DNA from: Planctomycetota bacterium
GTDB taxonomy: Bacteria; Planctomycetota; Planctomycetia; Pirellulales; Pirellulaceae
Direction of reading: 5' to 3'
Assembly: GCA_963204915.1 (NCBI GenBank)
Contig: CAUJHS010000101.1
Span: forward strand, 1-64,000
Length of the DNA: 64,000 nucleotides
The first letter of the stretch is position 1, and every line of letters starts with the position of its first letter. The position numbers and the translations under genes are program-made. Of this stretch, positions 9,801-16,750 are shown piece after piece. The notes under the pieces are model-generated. The model was not told the DNA's origin. It saw only the letters and a list, made by a program, of their open reading frames with translations, and did not search any database.

Positions 9801-12245
9801 CGTCGCCGTTTTCGCCAGTTGATGGACAATCCGGCCCGTGGCCGCGTCCCAAACAAACGCTCCTTCCCGCGCGGGGCGCGACACGCCGTTCTGATTTCCA
9901 TGTTGAGCTGCGAACGCCACGGCTGCGAGGAACTTGCCATCGTGGGAGAATGCGACATCGCCCAACGAAAGGTGTTCGTCTTCTTCCGCCGTCGCGATCA
10001 AGAGTTCGGGCAGCTCCAAGGTCTCGCTTTCGCGGGCGGTCTCCACATTCCACCAGCGCAGGCCGCGGCCCAGCCCAATGAGACGTTCGCGTTTCGTCTC
10101 CTCGCTTTTGGCGGAACTTTCGCGATATCCCAAACTCTCGCCAATCAACAAGGTGCGTCCATCGGGGGAAAACGCCATCGATCTTGGAAAACCGTTTAGC
10201 TCGCCGAGCCGGCGAACGACCCTTCCCGCGGAAAAATCAAACAGGTAGACCGTCTTTGCCACGGAGACTTGATCGGGCGTTTTTCCGATCAAGGTGGCCA
10301 GGCGTCCATCCGGCGAAACGGCCAGCGACGAATTCGACCATACGGTGACGCTCTTGGTGCTCCAGGAGGCGCGTCCCGATCCCTTCTCGATGTCCCACAG
10401 GGCGATGGAGGCTCTTAAGTGTGTCGTGACGAGTTGTTTGCGATCCGCCGAAATCGCCATTGCCTGGATATCGCGCGCACTCGCGACCCGCTCCCCGTCG
10501 AACGTGAGCAGTGGTTTGAGAATCGAAGGATCTTGCTCTGGCTCACCTTTGGCCGACGGAGGAGCAATTTGTTCTAGGTCACGTTTTGGCTGTCTGGCGA
10601 GGGCGACCTTGGGGTCGCTTGAGCCGACGTTGACTTGTCCTGACTCATCCACCGAGACGGTCAGAACTACATCTTGGCCTTTGCGGAGGGTGAAGGCGGT
10701 GGTTTGGGCTTCGACGCCGTTGTGGTGGATGGTGAAGGATTGCGGCTGGCCGGGGGTGATGCGCAGAGTTTGGCCGTCGTTGTTGACGGTGATTTCGTTT
10801 TCGCGGAAATGAACCGCCAGGGTGGGGTCTTCCACTTCGAACCGGATGGTGGTTCCGCCCAGTTTCACCGTGAAGATCACGCCCAAACAAATCGCCAAAG
10901 CGCCGGCGAGGACGGTTAGGATCCGCCAGCGCCACTTGCCGCAGGACGACGGAGCCGCCAACACCGGCTGGGGCGGCGGCTTGACCGCGGTGGGAGAAGG
11001 CGTTTGAACTCGTACAAACGGCGCCAGGGCCGCAGCCACGGCGGCCGGCGTGGCGAAGCGGTCTTGCGGGTCTTTGGCCATCATCCGCGCCAGCACTTCT
11101 TCCAAACCGGGAGGAATGTCGGAGCGATACTCGCGGACCGGTTGCGGAACGCTCTTGGCATGGGCGCGCAGCTTTTCCAAAGCCGAGCCTCCTGCGAACG
11201 GCGGCCGGCCCGTCAATAGAAAGTACAGGGTGCAGCCCAGGCTATAAATGTCTGAGCGGATGTCCGCCTCGCGCGCACTGTGCGACTGTTCCGGGGCGAT
11301 GTAATCGGGTGTGCCCATCGTGGCGCCATGCAACGTGAGACGCGACGGCCCTTCGGCGACGAATTCCTCGTCAACAGTTTCTTCGTCCGCAACATCCGTT
11401 GCAAAGCGCGCCAGACCGAAATCGAGCACCTTAATTGTAGGAGTGAGGGGGCCGGAGTCAGGAGTTTGTTTTCCCTGGCCTGTTGACGACGCCTGCTGAG
11501 GGTCACGCGCATTCCTGACTCCCGCCAGCATCAAATTCTGCGGCTTAATGTCGCGATGCACCATATTGCGGCTGTGGGCATGCTGCAGCGCGTCGGCGGC
11601 CTGCCGTGTATATTCACAGGCTTCCGTGACCGGCAACGGGCCGCGCTGCTGCACGAGTTGCCCCAGGTCGATGCCTTCCACGAACTCCATCGCCAGAAAG
11701 TGCAAGTCGCCGGCTTGCTCGGCGTCGTAAGCGGCCACAATGTTGGGGTGAGAAAGCCGCGCCGCCGCTTGCACTTCGCGGCGGAACCGCTCGACGGCGT
11801 GGGCGTCTTTCATCAACCGGCGGTGAATCACTTTGATGGCCACCGGGCGATGCATCAGCCGATGCTCGGCCTTGTACACTTCGCCCATGCCGCCGCGCCC
11901 CAAGAGTTCTAACACCCGATAGCGGGGATGGTGTTCCAGTTCGGGTGGACGACTGACGACCTGCGGCGCTCTCGGGCTGCCTTCAGCGGGGGGCGCACTT
12001 GGAAGCGCAGTTCTGGTGGCCGATTCGGCGGCGTCGTTCGGAGTTTCGCTCCGCGGGGCCGACGGCGTTTCGGCTTGCCGGACGAGTTCGATGAACGTGT
12101 CGTCTTGCATGCCTAATAGCGAGTCGCAACAGGAGGGGCATTCGGCCAAATGCTGCTCGACCGCCGCCGCTTCCGCCTCGCCCAGCTTGCCCAAGCCGAA
12201 AGCTTCAAGCGTATCTCGTTGCGGATGAACCAGTTGCGCTTTCAT
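6834..12245 (-). CDS. giant Ser/Thr protein kinase with zinc-finger N-terminus and WD40 repeats
   Basis: A 1803-aa protein; ATG 12245 is preceded by GGAGG. Residues 30-40 hold HLAECPSCC, an HxxxCxxC zinc motif typical of anti-sigma factors. Residues 109-410 are a Hanks-type kinase with all key parts: Gly loop GRGGMGEV, Lys138, HRDIKPQN (Asp232), DFG (Asp275) and GTPDYIAPEQ. A single membrane span lies at about 441-461, then a small beta domain, then roughly 1100 residues of WD40 repeats (recurrent SPDGR and VWD-type blades) likely forming two or three propellers outside the membrane. Residues about 1700-1803 are long helices resembling TolC-family hairpins. The product likely senses something by its propellers and phosphorylates cytoplasmic targets. 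An ECF sigma gene lies 147 bp upstream on the same strand. Confidence 0.9.
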   Translation of the reverse strand: MKAQLVHPQRDTLEAFGLGKLGEAEAAAVEQHLAECPSCCDSLLGMQDDTFIELVRQAETPSAPRSETPNDAAESATRTALPSAPPAEGSPRAPQVVSRPPELEHHPRYRVLELLGRGGMGEVYKAEHRLMHRPVAIKVIHRRLMKDAHAVERFRREVQAAARLSHPNIVAAYDAEQAGDLHFLAMEFVEGIDLGQLVQQRGPLPVTEACEYTRQAADALQHAHSRNMVHRDIKPQNLMLAGVRNARDPQQASSTGQGKQTPDSGPLTPTIKVLDFGLARFATDVADEETVDEEFVAEGPSRLTLHGATMGTPDYIAPEQSHSAREADIRSDIYSLGCTLYFLLTGRPPFAGGSALEKLRAHAKSVPQPVREYRSDIPPGLEEVLARMMAKDPQDRFATPAAVAAALAPFVRVQTPSPTAVKPPPQPVLAAPSSCGKWRWRILTVLAGALAICLGVIFTVKLGGTTIRFEVEDPTLAVHFRENEITVNNDGQTLRITPGQPQSFTIHHNGVEAQTTAFTLRKGQDVVLTVSVDESGQVNVGSSDPKVALARQPKRDLEQIAPPSAKGEPEQDPSILKPLLTFDGERVASARDIQAMAISADRKQLVTTHLRASIALWDIEKGSGRASWSTKSVTVWSNSSLAVSPDGRLATLIGKTPDQVSVAKTVYLFDFSAGRVVRRLGELNGFPRSMAFSPDGRTLLIGESLGYRESSAKSEETKRERLIGLGRGLRWWNVETARESETLELPELLIATAEEDEHLSLGDVAFSHDGKFLAAVAFAAQHGNQNGVSRPAREGAFVWDAATGRIVHQLAKTATPPTEIAFTPDNRFLVTGHQGGPLAESALNVWDAATGSLVRTIPGFHESTSHLDISPDGRLVGTIGGHGMIRVWSLVEGKHVASLAEEPPEIIDDHFSQHAGPRERALYFLADSRSFVTGGDEGVRLWRAPREPGAAKAVMPAPAPEPQAAQIAQPAALSPIAVLQGEHQGAAHPILAMHAASRGDVVATSHPAGVIALWDAKTKREVRSWKAPGELHRALAISPDGRFIATGDKDRDGVQIWSSEGQRLHDLKHDGRILALKFSAQGDVLVAGASQGVAVDGERETVVGVDSPIRVWDVKTGEERQPFTIPPYLAPAREDKGSVDISRLAISPDGQLLFVSRARAYHQDGRNSGGGADGAWNLNTGEWAQPRIVTDLGDVMTFAPDGRFITASGFSDSEPYRLRVWDYATGTMIFKLKGHQTAIVDLSVSPDGRWLVSLDNFGMFFVWDLQSGREVARRDSEPGPAPDPTTWRSIGFLSDNRSFVTNEEQGVTLWRLPDSLASSPKPDVKFGKPSRFGQESKAVSGFAISADRQWAFFGRERKEQFAHGEVTMWSLANYGRKFVRWSAGGAAPWVMTTSADGKLIAIGELAQGSFELWNAQTMRQEAMLPGHDAHLRSLAFSPDGRWIVSGAMQRERKDDDKKPVAHDQPVRFWDVASREERFWKMPEVLKSATHGGRVDVDAVRFSPSGRWLVAVGDVMHFGHNNTLVRIEDFGVVWDVQTGEVVRRLDAVKTHATAMAFSPDEKVLVTGHAGGNEESCVVRVWDFATGRVLRAMAGHENPVWSVDVSPDGQLIASVDARGALRLWRLSDGAALDAAPPDAADPDAWRPRVGVAFTADGKSLITAGSDGVKVWPMQVAPTPAGSESAQAPETPEPETPELDEIVRLAKAELERTRTRHTVGISSSVDLIRAEVKLVEAQIRRAAARHDLQEQRDLLTQLVALHQRELELLTTLHKLGTVTESAVSEKQSQLLEIQARLRSIPKAVDR

Positions 12246-12392
12246 TACACCTCCCATGCCCAGACAACGCGGCGGACTTCGGAACGGAACGCCCCCTTCG
12301 CCTGAGGGGTGTTTTATCTAGTGCTCATTGCGAACGCCAGGAGAAAAGTGCCGCGCGTCGCCGTTTCTTACACTCGGGCCGAGAATTCTTGC

Positions 12393-12977
12393 TTATTCGA
12401 TCAAGCCTTCTGCTTCACGCCGTAACGCGTTGAGTACACGAGACTTCGCAACATACACCGAGCTGAGCGAGAGGCCCAATTCCGTCGCCACCGCGTCGGC
12501 CCGGCGACCTTCAATCACCTGCATGCGAAACGCCTGCCATGTTTGGGGGGCGAACCGCGGACGCAGCGTCTCCATTAATTGAGACATGACATGTTCGTCG
12601 TGCTGCCGGTCCCAGAGTTGGCTGGCCGGGCTGCCATCGTCGGTCAGTTGGTTTAGCTGCTCGTGAAAACTTGAGCCTCCCGCGGCAATGGGACGCCGGT
12701 CGCGTCGTTTCCAAAAATCTCGCACGCGATGGGCCAGGATCATGCGCAACCAGCGCCGGAAGGCCCCCGATCGCCGGTTATGTTCGAACTGCGGCAGTTC
12801 GCGCAGCACCACGAGCAGCACTTCCTGCGTTAGATCGTCAGCATCGCTATCTTGCACGCCCAACCGATGCAGCCAACTGGTTAACAGCGGCGTGTACAAC
12901 GCGGCCAGGCGTTCCCAGGCTTGCGATTCTTCCTGACGGCGCGCGCGATCCAATAGACTGAGCGATGTGTCATTCAT
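12393..12977 (-). CDS. ECF-type RNA polymerase sigma factor
   Basis: A 194-aa sigma factor. Region 2 spans about residues 20-90 (DADDLTQEVLLVVLRELPQF, then FRRWLRMILAHRVRDFWKRR). Region 4 occupies about 135-190, with the helix-turn-helix ADAVATELGLSLSSVYVAKSRVLNALRRE. It would direct RNA polymerase to a dedicated promoter set. It precedes the giant kinase, which carries an anti-sigma-like zinc motif. ECF sigma factors linked to Ser/Thr kinases are a known planctomycete arrangement, so the kinase likely controls this factor. The start at 12977 is clean, and the gene is divergent from the kinase-like gene at 13058. Confidence 0.9.
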   Translation of the reverse strand: MNDTSLSLLDRARRQEESQAWERLAALYTPLLTSWLHRLGVQDSDADDLTQEVLLVVLRELPQFEHNRRSGAFRRWLRMILAHRVRDFWKRRDRRPIAAGGSSFHEQLNQLTDDGSPASQLWDRQHDEHVMSQLMETLRPRFAPQTWQAFRMQVIEGRRADAVATELGLSLSSVYVAKSRVLNALRREAEGLIE

Positions 12978-13057
12978 GCGAAGACGGTGCGAAGAGCGAT
13001 GGGCGCATTATCCCGCGGTTGTTCTCGTGCCGCAATATTTGGCGACATTTCCAACCC

Positions 13058-13510
13058 ATGGATCTTGTGCTGCTGATCGGCTTGCAAGGCTCGGGCAAGA
13101 CGACGTTTTGCGAACGTCGGTTCGCGGGCACACATACCTACGTGAGCCGCGATCGGCTGCGCAACAACCGTCGTCCCCGACGGCGCGAACAAGAACTCAT
13201 TCGCCTGGCCCTGACGGAAGGACAATCCGTGGTGGTCGACAACACTCACCCCACCGCAGCGGACCGGGCGCCGATCATCGCCTTGGCGCGCCAGCATGGG
13301 GCCAGGGTCATCGGTTATTTTTTTGAGCCCGACTTAGAAGCCTGTCTGGAACGCAACCGCCAGCGGCAAGGTAAAGCTTGTGTGCCGGACGTCGCCCTGT
13401 TCGCTACGGTCAAGATTTGGGAGCCGCCGACGATCGCCGAAGGTTTTGATGAACTTTATCTCGTTCAACTAAGCACGAACGGCGACTTTGCCGTAACGCC
13501 GCAACCTTGA
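13058..13510 (+). CDS. P-loop polynucleotide-kinase-like protein
   Basis: A 150-aa protein starting at ATG 13058 (MDLVLLIG); no clear Shine-Dalgarno precedes it, and longer frames upstream look unreal. Residues 8-15 are a Walker A motif, GLQGSGKT. VSRDRLR (about 30-36) matches the region of the catalytic acid in T4 and mammalian polynucleotide kinases. VVVDNTHPTAADRAPII and later NRQRQGK, then EAPTxAEGF-like EPPTIAEGFDELYLV, match the 5'-kinase domain of PNKP. It would transfer a phosphate from ATP to a 5'-OH RNA or DNA end. The Thg1-like gene begins 12 bp downstream, so the two are almost surely one operon. Substrate is inference. Confidence 0.8.
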   Translation: MDLVLLIGLQGSGKTTFCERRFAGTHTYVSRDRLRNNRRPRRREQELIRLALTEGQSVVVDNTHPTAADRAPIIALARQHGARVIGYFFEPDLEACLERNRQRQGKACVPDVALFATVKIWEPPTIAEGFDELYLVQLSTNGDFAVTPQP

Positions 13511-13522
13511 GGAAGGAACGCC

Positions 13523-14305
13523 ATGAAACTCGAAACGCTCGATGCCCGGATGCGAACGATGGAGTATTTTCACCAAGTGCGGCTCCTGCCGGGGGCATGG
13601 GCGATCGTACGCGTTGATGGCCGTGCGTTTTCGCGCTTGACCGCTGAACATTTTGAAAAGCCGTTCGATGGGCGCTTTCATGAGCATATGCTCAAGACCG
13701 CCGAAGCGCTGCTGACCGAATTCGAAGGGCTTTACGTCTATACCGAAAGCGACGAAATCTCGTTCCTCTTGCCGCGTGCGTGGAGCCAGTTTGATCGGGA
13801 GTGGGAAAAGCTGGTGTCGCTGGCGGCAGGCGTGGCCAGCGCGGCGTTTACCCACGCGTGGGGGAAGCCGGCGCACTTCGATAGCCGGATCTGGCTTGGT
13901 CCGCGCGACGACGATGTGATCGACTACTTCCGCTGGCGGCAAGCCGATGCACTGCGGTGCGCTCTGAACGGCTGTTGTTATTGGACGTTGCGCAATGTCG
14001 GCGAAACGCCGCACGCTGCCGAACGCCGATTGGCTCAACTCACGACGGAAGAGAAACGCGCCTTACTGGCTGAGCACGCCATCGATTTCGACGCCTTGCC
14101 CGGCTGGCAGCGCGTCGGAACGGGGCTTTTTTGGGAAACGTACGAGAAGCGCGGATTTAATCCGAAGACGCAAACGGAAACGACCGCCGTTCGGCGCCGC
14201 ATAGCGCGTGAAGAGAACTTGCCTCAAGGCGACGCCTATGGCCAAATGTTGGTGAAGCTCATCGACCGCGCCGAGGCGTCAAATCAGGTGGAGCGGCGCG
14301 GATAA
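13523..14305 (+). CDS. Thg1-like tRNA(His) guanylyltransferase / 3'-5' RNA polymerase
   Basis: A 260-aa member of the Thg1 family, which adds nucleotides to the 5' end of tRNA in the 3'-5' direction. The metal-binding residues are present: VDGRAFSRLT (Asp32) and YTESDEISF (Asp77, Glu78). The HINxxYxxxFxxL-type HFEKPFDGRFHEHMLKTA block and the later LRNVGETPHAAERRL and KRGFNP segments fit the family. Bacterial members are usually Thg1-like proteins that repair 5'-truncated tRNAs rather than only add G-1 to tRNA(His). A GAGGAAGG run lies just upstream of ATG 13523. The 3' end overlaps the convergent phosphatase gene by 22 bp. Confidence 0.9.
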   Translation: MKLETLDARMRTMEYFHQVRLLPGAWAIVRVDGRAFSRLTAEHFEKPFDGRFHEHMLKTAEALLTEFEGLYVYTESDEISFLLPRAWSQFDREWEKLVSLAAGVASAAFTHAWGKPAHFDSRIWLGPRDDDVIDYFRWRQADALRCALNGCCYWTLRNVGETPHAAERRLAQLTTEEKRALLAEHAIDFDALPGWQRVGTGLFWETYEKRGFNPKTQTETTAVRRRIAREENLPQGDAYGQMLVKLIDRAEASNQVERRG

Positions 14306-15096
14306 TCGCGCAGCACGGCCAAGACTTCTTCCAGAATGTGGGGGTTGGCGCCAACCCCCTCTTTGTTGTGAATGGTCGGCTCGCCCTGCCAATCGGTGTA
14401 CGCGCCGCCGGCTTCTTCGAGAATGGGTTGCAGGGCGGCGGCGTCCCAAACGTTCATTTCCGGATCGACCATCGCTTCGGCTCGGCCCGTGGCGATAAGC
14501 AAGTAACCGTAACAGTCGCCCCAGGTGCGCGTGATGTACGCCTTGCTTTGCAAGCGGCGGAACGCTTCGCCGGCGCCGCGGGCCTCGAACGTATCCACTT
14601 GCGACGTGAGAAACGTTCCTTCCGAGAGGCTGCGTCTTTGCGAAACCCGCGCGGGTTGCGGCGCCTGGCTTCCTTTGACATACCAGGCGCCGTGTCCCTT
14701 TGCGGCGTAGACGCATTCCTCCAAGGCGGGATTATAAATCACGCCCACCACACCGCGACCGTCGCGCTCAACCCCCACTAGGGTTCCATAAAGCGGAACG
14801 CCGCAAATGAACGACTTCGTGCCGTCGATCGGGTCGAGAATCCAACGGTCTCCGCTGCGGCCGGGAGCTTCGCCGAACTCCTCGCCCACAATGCCATCTT
14901 CGGGAAACTGCTCCGTGATGCGCTTGCGCAGAAGTTGCTCGGCCCCCCGGTCGGCGGCAGTCACGGGAGAGCGGTCGGCTTTGCGATCCACCTGCAAGCC
15001 GGACTGCTGAAAGTGCGTCAGAGTGTACTGCCCCGCCGCGCGAGCGATGTCTACGGCGAACTCCAACTTGGCGGCAAGGTCCGAAGTAGTCGACAT
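14284..15096 (-). CDS. inositol monophosphatase family / histidinol-phosphatase-like enzyme
   Basis: A 270-aa metal-dependent phosphatase. Family signatures: DRSPVTAADRGAE, GEEFGE (metal-binding Glu), the WILDPIDGTKSF block (two Asp of the metal site, about residues 87-98) and the C-terminal WDAAALQPILEEAGG. Likely substrates are histidinol phosphate (HisN type), inositol phosphate, or PAP; the HisN subgroup seems best because of the compact length and FICGVPLYGT segment, but this is inference. No neighbour fixes the pathway. A minus-strand TATAAT lies 75 bp upstream. Confidence 0.85.
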   Translation of the reverse strand: MSTTSDLAAKLEFAVDIARAAGQYTLTHFQQSGLQVDRKADRSPVTAADRGAEQLLRKRITEQFPEDGIVGEEFGEAPGRSGDRWILDPIDGTKSFICGVPLYGTLVGVERDGRGVVGVIYNPALEECVYAAKGHGAWYVKGSQAPQPARVSQRRSLSEGTFLTSQVDTFEARGAGEAFRRLQSKAYITRTWGDCYGYLLIATGRAEAMVDPEMNVWDAAALQPILEEAGGAYTDWQGEPTIHNKEGVGANPHILEEVLAVLRDYPRRST

Positions 15097-15171
15097 ACGC
15101 GCATCCTTGTAAAGAGAGAAATCGTCCCGGCGTCTGCATTTTCACGCCCTCCGCCCAGCACGTGGACCGCC

Positions 15172-15177
15172 ATTATA
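15172..15177 (-). promoter_or_regulatory. candidate -10 box for the phosphatase gene
   Basis: Minus-strand TATAAT, 75 bp before ATG 15096. No convincing -35 is at 16-18 bp. The rest of the 15097-15397 gap, shared with the divergent SbcD-like gene, shows no other structure I can name. Confidence 0.35.
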
Positions 15178-15397
15178 TCGCCGCGGGCCGAATTTTGCGG
15201 CGTGGCGCGTCGTCAAGTGAAAAATCGCTGTAGCCGCAGTTTCCCATCTCCGCTAGACTTCCCATCACTGGAAAGTAGGTCCGGCTTACCGGGCCGGTTT
15301 CCGCCGGCTCGCCGCAACGAGCCAGAGGCGGCTTGTGAACGGGCCGCCCGCCGCTTGGGGAGCAAGCGGCTCAAGTGCAATACACACGGAGGTGTTC

Positions 15398-16621
15398 ATG
15401 TCGGGCGAACCATTTCGCTTTCTTCATGCGGCCGACTTCCACTTGGAGCGGCCGATGGAAGGACTTACCGAGGTTCCCGAGCATCTGCGCGACGTGCTCG
15501 TCGACGCTCCGTTCCAGGCGGTGGATCAAGTGTTCGACACCGCCCTGGTCGAAGAAGTGGATTTCGTGGTCCTGTCGGGGGATCTGCTCGACGCCCGCGC
15601 CGCGGGGCCACGGGCGATGGCGTTCCTGGTTTCGCAGTTTCAACGTCTGGCGGAGCGGAAGATTCCCGTCTTCTGGGCCGGCGGCGAGGTTGACCCTCCC
15701 GATCGTTGGCCCGCCGCAGCGCGGTTGCCGGGGAATGTGAAGGTGTTTCCGCCGCGCAAGATCGAAGATGCGCCCGTCACGCGCGGCGAAGCGACAATCG
15801 CCGTAGTGCGCGGCGCCAGTTGCGACGAGCGCAGCTCGCCCACGCTCGGCGAGTTTCGCGCCGGTAACAAAGAAGCCTTCTCGCTGGCCGTGGCTCATGG
15901 CAAGTATGAAGCGGGAGCGTTCGCCAAGCAAAAGATGGACTACTGGGCCTTGGGCGGGCAGCACGAGTATCAATCGCTTAACGCATCGTCCCCCACGGTG
16001 CTTTATCCCGGCACGCCGCAAGGTCGTTCGCCCGAGGAGGACGGCGCGCACGGCTGCGTGCTCGTGCATGTCGATGAACGCGGGCAAACCCGGACCAAGA
16101 GCGTTCCGACGGACGTCGTGCGCTGGCGCCGCGAGCGTGTGCAAATGCGTGAGAATGCGCGCCGCGAGGACTTGGAAAAGCTGCTCCGCGAACGCATTCA
16201 GTCCTTCGCCAATGAGGCAGCTGGACGACACGTACTGGTCGCGTGGGAGATTTCCGCTTCGGGCCGCTTGGAAGCTGAATTACGCCGCGGCGCGACCAAG
16301 CAGGAAATCGTCAAAATGTTGCGGGCCGATTTTGGCCACCGCAGCCCCGCGGCTTGGACGGTTTCCCTGGAGGTCGAGTCGCCCACCGTGCTGCCCGACG
16401 CTTGGTTCGAAGAAGACACCATCCTGGGCGACTTCCTCCGCGAGGTGCGCAAGGTGGAGAAGGAAAGCCGACGGCTAGAAATCGAAGCGCGCTTGCAGCG
16501 CGAGAACCTTTCGGACTTGCTGACCTCGCTGCTCACCCTGCCCGATGCGACCAGCGCAAAGCAGTCGCTGCGCGAAGCGGCCCTGCTTGGCGCCGACTTG
16601 CTGCGCGGCGAAGAACTCTAG
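15398..16621 (+). CDS. SbcD-like metallophosphoesterase (DNA repair exonuclease family)
   Basis: A 407-aa protein; ATG 15398 follows GGAGG with 5-bp spacing. Phosphoesterase motifs: HAADFH (Asp13, His15), SGDLLD (Asp62), AHG (His167) and GGQHE (His189). Motif III, usually GNHD, reads GEVD (96-99), so the Asn and His of the metal site are not in place. Residues 290-407 are helical and end in a coiled coil that could bind the partner ATPase. The next gene, 130 bp on, encodes a YhaN/SbcC-like ATPase, and the pair resembles the Mre11-Rad50 or YhaO-YhaN class. Nuclease activity is doubtful because of the altered motif. Confidence 0.85.
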   Translation: MSGEPFRFLHAADFHLERPMEGLTEVPEHLRDVLVDAPFQAVDQVFDTALVEEVDFVVLSGDLLDARAAGPRAMAFLVSQFQRLAERKIPVFWAGGEVDPPDRWPAAARLPGNVKVFPPRKIEDAPVTRGEATIAVVRGASCDERSSPTLGEFRAGNKEAFSLAVAHGKYEAGAFAKQKMDYWALGGQHEYQSLNASSPTVLYPGTPQGRSPEEDGAHGCVLVHVDERGQTRTKSVPTDVVRWRRERVQMRENARREDLEKLLRERIQSFANEAAGRHVLVAWEISASGRLEAELRRGATKQEIVKMLRADFGHRSPAAWTVSLEVESPTVLPDAWFEEDTILGDFLREVRKVEKESRRLEIEARLQRENLSDLLTSLLTLPDATSAKQSLREAALLGADLLRGEEL

Positions 16622-16750
16622 TGTCGAACCGACTTCCTCGGCGCCGCATTCCGGCGCGAGGCCACGTTACCCGTTGTGCTTTGCACAATACCAGACGTTC
16701 GCGATCGACGAACACGGCGGGAGCCATCCGCCTTACGCGAGAGACGACCC

